Origin: Tridacna crocea
Lineage: Eukaryota > Mollusca > Bivalvia > Cardiida > Cardiidae
Assembly: GCA_943736015.1 (NCBI GenBank)
Contig: OX031058.1
Location: 21,973,001 to 22,037,000 of the forward strand
DNA length: 64,000 nt
Reading direction: 5' to 3'
In this document: piece by piece, positions 1-10,194 of the stretch
Layout: every line of letters starts with the position of its first letter
Position numbering within the stretch: the first letter of the stretch is position 1
Notes under the pieces: generated by a model
The model's database searches: none
The model's input: the letters and a program-made list of their open reading frames with translations, nothing else
Told to the model about the DNA's origin: nothing
Program-made: the position numbers and the translations under genes

Positions 1-1243
1 CTTTCTAACTTCCTTTTTAATTTCAAACATTCAGAAACAAGGTGACCAGGTTTCTTACAATAGTTACAAGTGGGTCGAGATAAGGGATATTGACTTTTGG
101 TTTCACTAGTAGAATTGGGTTTGGGTGTATTGGATTGACTGGGCACGCCAGATGAATTACCAGACGTAAATTTATTTTGGGGATGTGAGGAAGTAGGTTT
201 TGCTTTAGCAATAAAAGAAACTTTATGTGTAAGATAGTAATTATCAGCCAGACGAGCTGCTTCTTCTAAAGTTTCAACTTGTTTTTCGTCTAAGAATGTC
301 TTAACATCAAATTGAATACAACGTTTGAATTCTTCAACTAACATAAGTTGTCTGAGTTTATCAAAATTTTGGTCTATTTTCTTAGAACAGCACCATCTAT
401 CAAATAACTGTTCTTTGTTTCTAGCAAATTCAACATGAGTCTGGTTAGAATCTTTTTTACAATTTCTAAATTTTTGTCTATATGCTTCTGGGACCAGCTC
501 ATAACCTTTGAGAATAAGTTCTTTAACAGTCTCATAATGATGACATTGTTCAACACCTAGTTGTGTATAAATTTCACGAGCTTTGCCTATCAAAACACTT
601 TGCAGAAGCAAAGTCCAGTGCTCTCTTGGCCAATTTAAGTTTTCTGCAACTTTTTCAAAGTGTAGGAAGTATTTATCAACTTCTTTTTCTTGAAATGGAG
701 GAACAAGCCTAATATGTTTTGTAACATCGAAATTGTATTCAATCTTTTGCTTGGGCTGATTTGCTCTTTCATGCATTTCTATTTCCCTCATTTTTAATTG
801 AAATTCTCTCTCCTTCTCTCTCTCTCTTCCCTTTCCCTTTCTTCTCTCTCCCTTTCTCTTTCCCTTTCTCTTTCTTCTCTCTCCCTTTCTCTTTCTCTTT
901 CCTTCTCTCTCTCTACTCTTTCTTTTCTCTGTCTTTCCCTTTCTCTTTCTTCTCTTTCCCTTTCTCTTTCTATTTCTAACTGTCTGATCTGAAGTTTTAA
1001 TTCAAGTTCTTTCGAACTTGAAACTGACTGAACGTCAACTATCAGGGAAAGAGCATTTTCATTGAAAATCTCCTCATCAACAAAATATTGTACCAAAATG
1101 TTCTTAATTTCATGTTTACGCATTGAAGATTTTATTTCAGACAATTTATAGTGCTTCGCAAGATTAAGCAAATCAGTCTTTTTACCCAAATTCAATAACT
1201 CCACAGACGGTTCAGCCGTAAATTTATCTAAGTCAAAAGACAT
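1..1243 (-). CDS. gag: Gag polyprotein, partial, frame-disrupted in a simple repeat
   Basis: The ATG at 1243 opens a frame of 149 codons beginning MSFDLDKF. It has a SAP-like helical N-terminus (LLNLAKHYKLSEIKSSMRK), then a long Arg/Glu coiled stretch, and stops at 794-796. A second frame, shifted by two, is open through the same Arg/Glu stretch and continues without a stop to position 1. It contains FEKVAENLNWPREHW (about 620-665), a SCAN-like capsid C-terminal region (PEAYRQKFRN to ARLADNYY, about 230-490), a Ser/Pro/Thr linker, and the CCHC knuckle CNYCKKPGHLVSEC at 27-68. The frame change lies in the CT/GA repeat at about 800-985, so repeat-length change or a sequencing error is likelier than programmed shifting. 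Gag would assemble the virus-like particle and bind element RNA. Confidence 0.85.
27..68 (-). other. CCHC zinc knuckle of Gag
   Basis: On the minus strand the codons read C-N-Y-C-K-K-P-G-H-L-V-S-E-C, an exact CX2CX4HX4C nucleocapsid knuckle. It follows a low-complexity Ser/Pro/Asn/Thr linker, as is usual between capsid and nucleocapsid in retrotransposon Gag. Confidence 0.9.
800..985. repeat. CT/GA-rich simple repeat inside gag
   Basis: Interrupted CT-rich repeats (CTCTTTCCCTTTCTCTTTC and similar) encode the Arg/Glu-rich stretch of Gag on the minus strand. The open reading frame changes somewhere within this tract. Plus-strand ORFs rich in Ser, Leu and Phe here are shadows. Confidence 0.9.
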
Positions 1244-1372
1244 GTTTGTTTGTTGCTGGATTCAAGTACAAAATTGTATTATAATTACTGATTAGTAAAC
1301 GAATGCGTTAGTCTTATTTTCCAATCGATGGTTAATCCCAAAAGGAAAACGAATGCGTTAGTCTAGTTTCCA

Positions 1373-1390
1373 ATCCCGGACGAGCCCCCA
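1373..1390 (-). other. Primer binding site, tRNA-Pro type
   Basis: The minus strand reads TGGGGGCTCGTCCGGGAT, 18 nt identical to the proline-tRNA primer binding site known from gammaretroviruses. It lies 5 nt downstream of the inferred LTR end (CA at 1396-1397 on the minus strand). Confidence 0.9.
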
Positions 1391-1395
1391 ATTTC

Positions 1396-1763
1396 TGTTA
1401 CGAGTCAGGCGTAACTAGAAAGAAGAAGCCAGCAACAAACGATAACAATTAACAGAATTTATTAACAAAAATATCAAATAAACAGTGACAATATTACAAT
1501 AGTACAAAACAATACCTTAGACGTTAAATTCAGAAGACAAACTATTCCAGTCTTAATTCCAATCTGATCCTGATCCAAACTGAATGTAATCCAAGCACAC
1601 GAAGTAATCCTCACTTTAGTCTAGTCTGATCCGAATCCAAACTGAATATAATCCAAGCACTAATTATAGGACACAAACACAAGATAATCCCCACTGTAGT
1701 CTGGCAATCATGTATTAACTAGTGAACCCTGAGATGTAAAAAGCTTTTCCTTTTATAATAACA
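1396..1763 (-). repeat. 5' LTR, minimum extent
   Basis: The 3' end of the LTR is well placed: minus-strand CTCGTAACA, then 5 nt, then the primer binding site. Inside are AATAAA at 1458-1463 followed by T/G-rich sequence, two diverged copies of a 60-80 bp repeat (1563-1624 and 1625-1704, each with TCTGATCC, AATCCAAACTGAAT and TAATCCAAGCAC), and TATAAAAGG at 1749-1757. U3 sequence beyond 1763 is probable. Confidence 0.7.
1749..1757 (-). promoter_or_regulatory. LTR TATA box
   Basis: The minus strand reads TATAAAAGG. It lies about 290 bp upstream of the AATAAA signal and directly next to a heat-shock element, as expected for the U3/R boundary. Confidence 0.75.
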
Positions 1764-1765
1764 GG

Positions 1766-1783
1766 GAAACTTCCAGAAAATTC
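1766..1783. promoter_or_regulatory. Perfect four-unit heat-shock element
   Basis: GAAacTTCcaGAAaaTTC matches the HSF1 consensus of alternating GAA and TTC pentamers without error. It lies 9 bp upstream of the LTR TATA box. A second GAAacTTC occurs at 1835-1842 in the same TGGAAACTTCCAG context. Confidence 0.6.
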
Positions 1784-1999
1784 ATGTTAAAATCAGTTGC
1801 ATAATTCTTAGTAATCAGATTGTATAAAGGCCTGGAAACTTCCAGCACAATATTCTACAAGAGAGAATTCAGTTCTAAAAATAGCAACGGGGGAAAACCA
1901 TTCAAAAATAGATACACACATGAACAAAGCTAGGAATAACTGGGTATGTACATAACAATTGGTTTTGTTCTTTGATACCTTATTCTTCCTAATCTGCAC

Positions 2000-2548
2000 T
2001 ACTTCGATAGCTGTATTAATTTGCCTTTTTTAAACAGTTTCTGCTGTGTCCGAAAATTATAAGATACTATGATTGAAAGAGCCATGCAATTGGAATATCT
2101 CCGCCTTCCTTACTGAACGAATCTTAATCAGCAATAATAGAAGTGGTACCTGAAAAAGGTACTTTATTGAGCAAGTACGCATTTTATAAGCGTGCAAAAG
2201 ACGGCCAGGAAAAGCATATTAGATACAGGATCAATTGGTCCTTTTCCAAATCTGTTAAACATACTGCTAAAAAATAACGTTTTTTTTTCTTGTTGTGTTT
2301 TGTAAAATGGCTAAAGAGATATGGTCTTTTAATGTCAAATCTCAAAAAATCAAGCACTCTGACGACGTTGCTGATTGTCACTTTGGTAACGTTTTCTTAA
2401 TTTGAAATTAAGTGCAAATCGATTTCTTTTCTGCTGTTATAACGAAGCAGAAGTTTGCTTCTTGCTTCTTTGAACTATACGTCTAAAAGCCCCACTAAAG
2501 AATTCAGATAGTGGTACTCTGACTGCTGACAGTTTTTCCTATTCTTCC
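2000..2548. other. No gene or repeat recognised
   Basis: AT-rich sequence. Part of it may be retrotransposon U3 or flanking DNA. The short minus-strand ORF at 2184-2381 has no recognisable domain. Confidence 0.4.
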
Positions 2549-2780
2549 TTAACTCTTTCCCATACAATGCCTGATTTTTACTAAGCTTGGAAAGAAGGCT
2601 TTTGAAAACACTGATGGAAGTGGAGAAGATGCTGGTAACCAGACTTTTCTCCTTTTCCTACAATGTTTTCTACCCTTTCATAAAAAAAACTAATCAACAT
2701 TTACATTACATTTGATTCCTTGCCTGCAAACGCTTTTAAGTTTGGTCCAGTCTAAAATTTTGTCGTTTGGGAAGGTTTAA
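2549..2780 (-). mobile_element. Family A1 MITE, 232 bp
   Basis: Starts TTAACTCTTTCCCATACAAT and ends GTTTGGGAAGGTTTAA. The core is degraded (GGAAGTGGAGAAGATGCTGG on one arm, CCAGACTTTTCTCC on the other), with centre GGTAACC as expected for reverse orientation. Confidence 0.8.
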
Positions 2781-3139
2781 AAACAACAACTTTTGAAAAA
2801 ATTAAAAGATGTCGGTACTGGTTGTATACAATGTTCCTTTATGACGTAACAGACACCATATATTTCCCAACGAACCAGTGAAATCACACTCAATGCCAAA
2901 AAAGTTGGTGAATTCTAAGCAGAAACACATGTCCGATTTGCTATTCCATCCATTCTGATAAAACGGCGCAGACGTGTTTTTTTTTCTTATTTTCCGCCAT
3001 TTCTATAGAGATCAGTATGTGCACAAAACTACTCTAAATCAATCACGGTCTTTCTTCACCTTGACCGTCCAATAAGTTTTATAATGTGAGGAGAAATAGC
3101 AAAGGCTTATTGTTCATGATTCCGTGGTCTCAACATTTT

Positions 3140-3260
3140 GTGGAGGCAACTGGCCACACATGCCCTGTGAAAAGGTATCAGCCCAGCTCTGCCTGCATAG
3201 TCCGCCTAGACTGACCTATGTCGAAACCCTTTGCTATTGGTCACTTTTCTGTTTTGTTAG
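3140..3260. repeat. Family C palindrome remnant
   Basis: CAGCCCAGCTCTGCCTGCATAGTCCGCCTAGACTGACC is a diverged version of the GCCTGCGCGGACTGCGCAGGC palindrome, with the usual nearby GTCGAAACCCTTTGC-like flank. Confidence 0.4.
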
Positions 3261-3673
3261 ACAATGTGTATTTTATTCCTCCGAAATTATATGATGGCTT
3301 GCTCGGTAATGCACCAAGGAGATGCATTAAATCCAGAGAGCAATTCTTATACGAGTGTCATGTAAATTAACAACAAACTTTCGCTTCCATAGATAAGAAT
3401 AGCAACAGAGGGTCGAAGATAGAGGTTTTCACACTCTTTCTAAAATGGTAATAGTCATAGATCTGACACGAAATCTAATGTTATAGAAATATAAAGGAAC
3501 GAAACTGGCGTTCTTCGTTTGTCATTTTGATGTTTAACATTAATTTCAACAGTATTTTAGTGTATCATTGGCGCCTAATACATCGTGTATTGAGACTGTA
3601 TTGCATTTAAAGTTAAATTGCATTTTCAGCCTTCTTCTTTTAGATATCGGAAGTAACGCAGTTTTCGATTGGC

Positions 3674-3904
3674 TTAACTCTTTACTCCATAAAAACTCAT
3701 TTTGACGTATCAACATCAGACAGCTTTTGAAAACATTGTGGGAAAAGGAGAAATTGCTCGTAACGAGCAATTTCTCCTTTTCCCACAATATTTTCCACTC
3801 AATCAGATATCTGTTACCTCATTTGTCCATATTTTTTGACATCATATCTTTACTTGCCGCTGAAATGGAAGAGCCTCAAATTGGCATATCAGGTAAAGGG
3901 TTAA
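3674..3904 (-). mobile_element. Family A2 MITE with CTCCATA end, 231 bp
   Basis: Left end TTAACTCTTTACTCCATA, right end TTGGCATATCAGGTAAAGGGTTAA. The core around GCTCGTAACGAGC has arms GGGAAAAGGAGAAATT that pair without mismatch. It is the reverse-orientation relative of 31269-31526. Confidence 0.85.
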
Positions 3905-4017
3905 AAAATGATTCATCTAATCAAAAGCTTCTTTGAAGGTAAGGACATTCCTGATTATATGACTAGGAACGCTATCATGTATATCCTTAAGCTGCAAAGT
4001 GCGTCTCAAGGACCTGT

Positions 4018-4085
4018 TTCGGACAGTGTATATCAAGATCAGACTACACTGAATGTGCAGTCTGTTCTTGGATCTACATTGTAGA
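4018..4085. repeat. Family B hairpin remnant
   Basis: CGGACAGTGTATATCAAGAT, then CAGACTACACTGAATGTGCAG, then TCTGTTCTTGGATCTACA: an imperfect version of the B palindrome without recognisable TTAA ends. Confidence 0.55.
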
Positions 4086-4134
4086 TACAAACATTGAATA
4101 CAAACAAACTTTGAAACCCCTGTGTTTTACTATT

Positions 4135-4205
4135 GAGTGGAAGTTTTCATTTTATTTATTTAGCAAGGGTCATTTTGTAAGAGCTAAGGATGGTTGGTGA
4201 ATACG
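4135..4205. repeat. Family D end fragment
   Basis: GAGCTAAGGATGGTTGGTGAATACG matches the right terminus of the D foldback (AGAATGGTTGGTGAATACGG). The remainder is missing or unrecognisable. Confidence 0.4.
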
Positions 4206-4678
4206 ACTTCTGGAGTTTCTCTCTCAGCATTATGCCAACTCTCTTACCAAAATACGATTTGTTCTCTTCAATAAACAAAGTCAAAATGACGTTTAGCTGT
4301 GGGAGAGGAATGAAACTATTCGCTATGACTTTCATCAGTTTAAAGACAGACTTTTAACCTTGCCGAAGTTTCGGTGCAAAAACCCTTGGTCACTATTCCT
4401 TGGCATTACCACTAAGCGATAGGGGCTTAAACGTTTTGCAGATGAAAAATCGGATATTAGTAAGCTATCATTTCCATCCATCTGCTGCCATCACGGTCTT
4501 CACTTTACAGACAGGCCTATTTGCGGGTTAATAGTGTGTGGAGACCTGTCATCACACCATGTAATGATTCTAGATACCCATTCCTTCTTGATACAAACCG
4601 TAAATGCCTTTATTAGACATTATTGTGTCCTCTTTATCTGTGTGAGGAAAGCAGCCAGTGATGTAGAAATGATGTTAT

Positions 4679-4911
4679 TTAACCTTTTCCCCAACAACAC
4701 CTGGTTTTCGCGACCCTGAAAAAAAGCCTTTTGAAACTGTGGGAAAAGGAGAAAATGCTGGTTAACCAGTACTTTCTCCTTTTCCCCACAATGTTTTCTA
4801 CCATTGCTGTATACAAATTTTAAATTTTCAGCCACTTTACTTTGTCGTCTGCAAATGTTTTCGATTTGGACAAGCCTAAAATACATGTATTTTCGTTTGG
4901 TAATGAGTTAA
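4679..4911 (-). mobile_element. Family A1 MITE, 233 bp
   Basis: TTAACCTTTTCCCCAACAAC at left and GTTTGGTAATGAGTTAA at right. Hairpin arms GGGAAAAGGAGAAAATGCTGG / CCAGTACTTTCTCCTTTTCCCC, centre GGTTAACC (one base longer than usual). Confidence 0.85.
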
Positions 4912-5164
4912 GAAACTCCAAGACCACATGAAAATAATCCCTGGTCGAAGTCACTTTAGCTGAAATTTGTGATTGTTAGACACGGCATATTTTGTCAAAC
5001 AATTCAGTTGATTAGGAAATGAGCAATTATCTATAGAAAGAAGGAAAGAACTATATTTTGAGGAATAAAATGATATAAAAAAGCTTACAGAAAACATTGT
5101 TTAAATCGTTTGTCCTGAGCAATTTGTCCATTTGACGGAATTTTTTTTTAACTAAATCAGTCTA

Positions 5165-5376
5165 TTAAATCTTTACCAAGCGTTGACGTTTCAGGCATGT
5201 TCAAATTTATGGCATTTGCAGACAACAAATTAAATCAATCTCTGATAGGATAGATAACATTGTGGAAAATGGAGACAATGATGGTTACCATCATTTGCTT
5301 CTTTTCACCACAATATTTACAAAATCCTTCTCTTTCAGGGTTAGCTAAAACTCCCAATTGTAGTGTAAAGGGTTAA
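5165..5376 (+). mobile_element. Family A1 MITE, degraded
   Basis: TTAAATCTTTACCAAGCG to TGTAAAGGGTTAA. Core arms read GGAGACAATGATGG and CCATCATTTGCTTC, so the usual GCTGG/CCAGC pair became GATGG/CCATC on both sides. Confidence 0.7.
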
Positions 5377-5632
5377 AAAAGCTTTAATACAAAACCGTGG
5401 AGAAAAGGGTTAATCAAATTCCATGTAATATAAATTCTATTACTAAGTGCTGTTTTAACTTTATGATTCTTGATTTTTGAAATCTCCTTTGATAAGGACA
5501 AGAGCAGGAAAGGACTCTCATTTAGCCGCGATAAATAATTCAAACAAAATATCAAACGCATTTCCATTAGTGTGAAACGGCTCCGCTTTTTTTCATGGAT
5601 AGTTTTTTTTTTTGTATTTGTTGATAGAACCC

Positions 5633-5862
5633 TTAACACTTTGCCACAGGACAAAATTTTGGACTTGTCAAAACTGAATACATCTGAAGACGAAACTATA
5701 AACTTGGCTCAAATAATGAAATTTATCCTTGATAGGATAGAAAACACTGAGGGAAAAGGAGAAAATGCTGGTTACCAGCATTTTCTCCTTTTCCTACCAT
5801 GTTTTTCGAAAGCCTTTTTTGCCAGGTTCTTGAAACCCAGGGATTGTTTGGGAAAGCGTTCA
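5633..5862 (+). mobile_element. Family A1 MITE, 230 bp, abuts next copy
   Basis: TTAACACTTTGCCACAGGAC to GTTTGGGAAAGCGTTCA. The terminal TTAA is mutated to TTCA (5859-5862) and is also the first tetramer of the following copy. Confidence 0.85.
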
Positions 5863-6085
5863 CCCTTTGCCACATAATCCCGAGTTTTAACGACCTTAAG
5901 AAAGAAGCCTTTTGGAAACAGTGTGCAAAAAGCAGAAAATGTTGGTAGCCAACATTTTATCCTTTTCCTACAATGTTTTCTATCTTACGAAAACAAATTT
6001 CATAATTTGAGCCACCTTAAATTTGTCGCCTGCAAATCTTTCAGTTTGGACAAGTCTATTTTTGTCGTGTGGTAAAGAACTATAA
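5859..6085 (-). mobile_element. Family A1 MITE sharing its first TTAA
   Basis: TTCACCCTTTGCCACATAAT at left. The right end is eroded (GTGTGGTAAAGAACTATAA). Core AAAATGTTGGTAGCCAACATTTT: the GCTGG/CCAGC pair is changed to GTTGG/CCAAC on both arms. Confidence 0.75.
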
Positions 6086-6340
6086 TAAGCCAAGAACGAT
6101 TTTACGTGCGTTTGGAGTTATTGTAGATCAAGAGTAGACAGCGCAAATCCTGAAGTCTAAATTTTTGAATGCTAAACCGGCCTAAATTACCTTTCTCTTG
6201 CAATATTTTTTCTATCTTTTCCTGTTTTAAATTGGCATGTAAATATATATATATCTAATACTTAGCCAAACTACAACGTTGTAGGTTTGTCTAAATTATT
6301 GGGATTTGCATAGAACGAATCAAAAAGTGGTTTATTTGAT

Positions 6341-6720
6341 TTAAGGTAAGACCTGTGTAATGCACTTCCGGTGAACATGGGGCAAAAATTCTAATAGGTT
6401 GATAAATAAGGATAAATAAGGATTTATGCTGAAATAATATTTTTGCATATTTCTAACGGATCAGAAATTCCGTTTATGTCTATCTTGAAATTATTTTTGA
6501 CATTTTTGTTTGTTTTCTGAAAAGGGAGGTAATAATTATCTCTTTTTGAATTGAGAATATAGTGGTGTTAGATTTATAACTGATAATTCAAAGAAGGAAA
6601 AAATGGAAAAGATGAATAGGTGAAAGCAGTTCAATAGTAATCATGTTTAATTATAGCTAATTTTGCAGGCTGGTATTATAGTGGAAATAGCTGTTTTCTA
6701 TTACACAGGTCTTACCTTAA
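6341..6720. mobile_element. Family G element, 380 bp with perfect TIRs
   Basis: Perfect terminal inverted repeats begin TTAAGGTAAGACCTGTGTAA and are repeated as the complement at the right edge, with TTAA as the likely target site. The interior is AT-rich (GAAAAGGGAGGTAATAATTATC). No ORF of note, so non-autonomous. Confidence 0.85.
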
Positions 6721-7052
6721 ATTCTTTCTGAAAATGGCTGTATACATTTCGGGACTCAAAGTTCATGAACTCAAAGTCGCTTTTCAGATTTTTTTTTCCA
6801 GAAATTCCTTTGATGTCTATTTTGAAATTATTTGTTGATACTTTTGTTAGTTTCCAGAAAAGGGAGGTAATATCCATTTGTAATGAAAATATTGGGGTTT
6901 AGAAATTATAAATGATAATTCTAGGAAGGACAAAAAGGAAAAAGTGGCTCGGTGAAAATAGTACAATAATACTCATTTTTGGTCTGAGCAAATTTTCTAG
7001 GATAATGTTGTTGTGGAAATAGCTGTTTTCTATTACGGGTACACTAAGTTAA
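6717..7052. mobile_element. Family G element, diverged
   Basis: Shares the interior of the previous copy (CCAGAAAAGGGAGGTAATAT, GATAATTCTAGGAAGGA, GTGGAAATAGCTGTTTTCTA). It ends TATTACGGGTACACTAAGTTAA and appears to use the previous copy's last TTAA as its left boundary. Confidence 0.65.
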
Positions 7053-7149
7053 ATCGTACTGATATACATGTAGGTACATGTAGGATGACGTCATATCTGA
7101 TCTTACAAAAATAGATGGAGTTTCCGGTAGTAAAACTAACTTCCAGGAT

Positions 7150-7379
7150 TTAACGCTTGTCCTGATAAATAGATGTAACTTACAGTTACCTTCAAGCTGA
7201 CAGTAAAGAAAATAAGATATTGCTATTTCAAAGGTATTTCGGGGGAAAGATATTTTCTTATCGGACAGTTTAGGACCAAGACGAGAATTCATGTTCTGTG
7301 CCGTCTGATCTTGAACTGCTCTGTCGTCGCAAAATGTCAGTGAGTTGCCATTAGCGGCCTAAAATTTAAAACAGAAAAT
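7150..7379 (+). mobile_element. Family B MITE, about 230 bp
   Basis: TTAACGCTTGTCCTGATAAA at left, then TTGCTATTTCAAAGGTATTT, TTATCGGACAGTTTAGGACC, a decayed hairpin (TCTGATCTTGAACTGCTCTG), GTCAGTGAGTTGCC, and ATTTAA at right. Confidence 0.7.
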
Positions 7380-7499
7380 TTACCTTTTCTCCTAATTGCT
7401 TTACAGCTGGGGAAAAATATTATTAGAAAAAAATAAAATAAAGACCTTTTTTTAAAGAGACATTTTAAAGCAAAGATTTTATATAAGCCCCTATGAACA

Positions 7500-7734
7500 T
7501 TAACCCCTTCCCAAACGACAAAATTTTAAGACTGGTCCAAACTGAAAGCACTTGCAGATAACAAAGTAAATGTAACTCAAAAATAGAAATTTGTTTCCAG
7601 TGAGGTAGAAAACATTGCGGGAAAAGGAGACTATGCTGGTTACCAGCATTGTCTCCTTTTCCAACATTTTTTTTTTTTCCAAATGCTTCTATCTTAGGGT
7701 GGTAAAAACCAGGGATTGTTTGGTAAAGGTTTAA
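7500..7734 (+). mobile_element. Family A1 MITE, 235 bp
   Basis: TTAACCCCTTCCCAAACGAC to TTTGGTAAAGGTTTAA. Arms GGAGACTATGCTGG / CCAGCATTGTCTCC share a GAGAC change relative to the usual GAGAA. A T-run lies after the right arm. Confidence 0.85.
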
Positions 7735-8104
7735 TTCGTTTCGTGTATCCCTGTACAACACGGATGTTGACAAAGTCATGTGACGCATTAACAACGTTTA
7801 TTTGTACTGTTTGTTGTCATATTGCACCAACATAAGATTCCGGTTGCACAAAAAATAAACTTTTATGGTATTTTTTGGTTTTGTTTCTATGTTGTCACAC
7901 GGTAAAAAGAATGCATGAATTTGATACTATCGTCTCCGTACAAAATGCATTATTTCTAAATTGGTTTTTATAAAAAAGACACACAGAAAATAAAATGTAA
8001 TTGAACAGACTTGTAACTCTTATACCGTGCGGCCTTCACCTGCTAGAAAAATGAAACTTTCAAGCCAATTACAAAAGACTCATCTGATGTTATTTCAAAT
8101 GAAT
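7735..8104. other. No gene or repeat recognised
   Basis: AT-rich sequence with short homopolymer runs; nothing supportable. Confidence 0.4.
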
Positions 8105-8227
8105 ACTTTGGAGAAAAAAATCTCCGTATCCGGATAGTGTAGTCTAAGATTACACTACTCGTTCTTTACCGCCTGATCTTGATCTATTTTATCCTCAAAG
8201 CTTAAAGCCTGCTAGCCTAAGAGTTAA
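8105..8227 (+). mobile_element. Family B MITE, right part, decayed
   Basis: AAAATCTCCGTATCCGGATAGTGTAG, TGATCTTGATCTA, and the terminus GCTAGCCTAAGAGTTAA, which matches the B right end. Confidence 0.6.
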
Positions 8228-8329
8228 ACCTATACCTTACAAAATTTGGATTGCCGACTCTTACAAACATAAAGTTCGTTACATCATTGAATTTACTGGC
8301 ACCGTATGGAGTTTATTGGAGCAAGCTAC

Positions 8330-8400
8330 AGAGGGAGCTGCGGAGAGTGATGTGCAAGATCAGACTACACATCTATGCAGGCTGATCTTGCTATACAACT
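8330..8400. repeat. Family B hairpin remnant
   Basis: TGCAAGATCAGACTACACAT and CAGGCTGATCTTGC form an imperfect inverted repeat related to the B core. Confidence 0.4.
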
Positions 8401-9177
8401 TCTGATATGTATATACATTCGTATGGCAAGGTAAGAAAGAACAATTGTCTCCTGAAACAAATTAGCAGCGGGCGATTTTCAATGATATTCTCAGGCTGTA
8501 AAAATGTGTGTAATCAATATGAATTAATGTAAGATACATAAATACATTGGGAAACATTTTAGCAAAAGGAGGAAGTACATATCGCGTGCAATTTCTGGTT
8601 TTGCTTTAATGTTTTCAAAAAGATGTCCTCGCAGGACGCAGACTCTCGTTGACATGGGTGGTGAATAAACTAAAAAGAAAAGTAGCACAAATTCTTAACA
8701 TCAGTGAAAATGAGACCATAGTTGCTTGATGAAGTTGCCTCGTCAAAAAGCAGACATTGTGGATCAAAGATCAAACCGTACGTTTTGTAGAGTCTGGTGT
8801 TGATCTCCGCTGCCTGCTAAAAGCACTTTCAGTCACACAACGGGTCATTAGAATAAGCCAAGGACATGCCCGTATATGAAAGCATTGCAGGACAATATTT
8901 GCTTTGAATAATAAAAAATGAATACCTTTAATTGCATTCAATCATTAAGCAGAAGTCACTGTTTGTGCATTTAATGGCTTGCATGTGAGAACGTTACCTT
9001 TTTTTAACTACAATGTAATTCTTTGCCATCATGTTTTAAATATTGCATCACACTTTGCAATAACTCTTTGCTTTCATGTATTGAGTTTTGCGATACCATT
9101 TTTGCAAATACGTGTAACCTTTTGCTTGAATGGACAAATACGTGACTTGCCATGGAAAAAGGAACCGTCTGGAAACT
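8401..9177. other. Unannotated; one faint family B trace
   Basis: Around 8755-8830 the words TGTGGATCAAAGATCAAACCGTACG and GCCTGCTAAAAGCAC recall a decayed B element. The remainder shows nothing recognisable. Confidence 0.35.
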
Positions 9178-9260
9178 GAGATCAACCCTGGTCAGACTGC
9201 GCGGATTACGCAGGCTGACCAGGATTGACACCTTTCGCTTTATGATATTTTCTGTATGAA
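9178..9260. repeat. Family C palindrome
   Basis: CCTGGTCAGACTGCGCGG and CGCAGGCTGACCAGG pair across a short centre. It is flanked by TTCGCTTTATG, similar to the TTTTCGC flank of other C copies. Confidence 0.65.
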
Positions 9261-9436
9261 AAGTGGTCATTCCACCTTACTATACAATCATTTTTTAACT
9301 ATCAACTTAAATTGACTTGCAATATCTTTGATCTGATGCCATCTAATTGATGCACAGAATTCCAAGACTGTCTGTGTTCGTGTTAATAGTCACATACATG
9401 AGAGAGAAGGAGAAAATACTAGTTACCGGCATTTTA

Positions 9437-9837
9437 CATCTTCGCGAGCCAAGGTTACGATCACTATGTGGATCTTACCTTGGCCGATTGAGCCCGATTT
9501 CGAGATTCCTGCGATGCGCCCTCTATTGGATGCTGGTTATTACCCCACTTTACATCATATTTCTAAAAGCCAATGAAATATCGTTTTACAAACTGCTTAC
9601 GAATACCCATGAAACGATAAGCAGACATCCACGTGGGTTTCCATGTTTACCTTCTACTCGGAAGGTAGCGACCTTGTTCTATTTTTATCAAAGATGAAAT
9701 GCTACGAGTGATTTCATTCCTTGCAGCTAGAGCTGGCTGCATCCAATAAAAAGCGTATCGGAGGAATGTAAAAATCAAGCTCGATCCGCCAAGGGTAGAG
9801 TAGCGTAGTGAATCGTCAGCCTTGGCTTGTGAAAATG
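9437..9837 (+). mobile_element. Family H non-autonomous DNA transposon, 401 bp
   Basis: Termini CATCTTCGCGAGCCAAGG and the complement of CATTTTCACAAGCCAAGG, flanked by the direct repeat GCATTTTA at 9429-9436 and 9838-9845. An 8-bp duplication suits hAT, P or Merlin-like transposases. It is an inverted copy of 23827-24194, with shared interior words (GCGCCCTCTATTGGATGCTGG, AAGGTAGCGACCTTGTTCTA). The ORFs inside show no domain. Confidence 0.85.
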
Positions 9838-9889
9838 GCATTTTATTGTTCTCCAACAATTGTTACAATCATTCCTTGTGGTCGTTCAT

Positions 9890-9986
9890 ACCTTTACTCA
9901 CATGATCATTAACAATCCTGAGGAAGAAGCCTTTTGAACACTCTGTGGAAAAGGAGAAAAGTGCTGGAAACCAAATGAAGGGTTAA
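9890..9986 (-). mobile_element. Family A1 half element
   Basis: ATTAACAATCCTGAGGAAGAAGCC runs through GGAAAAGGAGAAAAGTGCTGGAAACC, then jumps to GAAGGGTTAA. The right arm and most of the right half are deleted from the hairpin centre. Confidence 0.65.
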
Positions 9987-10194
9987 TACTGTGTTATTTG
10001 GTAACAGGTAAGCACAGCATTTATATTGGATCCATACCGTGGCAAAACGAGGCTAACTGATCCTTGTAATGCATGATATATACCAGACAATTCATTATGT
10101 TATCATGGATCTACAAAATCGTTTTTGTCAAACAACCGCGTAAATCATAAGGTAGTAAGGTTCTTTGACATGTAGAAATCGATCAAAAGCAAAA

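Larger units (their letters stand above)
1..1763 (-). mobile_element. LTR retrotransposon (Ty3/gypsy-like), 5' part
   Basis: Read on the minus strand, the order is LTR (from 1396 rightward), primer binding site (1373-1390), leader, then Gag running off the left edge. Protease, reverse transcriptase and integrase would lie outside the window. The zinc knuckle and SCAN-like capsid segment fit a Gmr1-like or related Ty3/gypsy element. The outer LTR end is uncertain: a TGTTA...TAACA reading would place it at 1763, but the TATA box sits right there, so U3 probably extends further right. The 1957 TAACA is an alternative. The second LTR is not visible, so age cannot be judged. Confidence 0.85.

Noticed and set aside
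761..992. Ser/Leu/Phe-rich plus-strand ORFs
   Set aside because: They are shadows of the CT/GA repeat that encodes the Arg/Glu part of Gag on the minus strand.
1396..2851. LTR extending to a GTAACA at 2851
   Set aside because: It would include an unrelated family A MITE and leave a U3 far longer than usual; no second LTR is available to decide.
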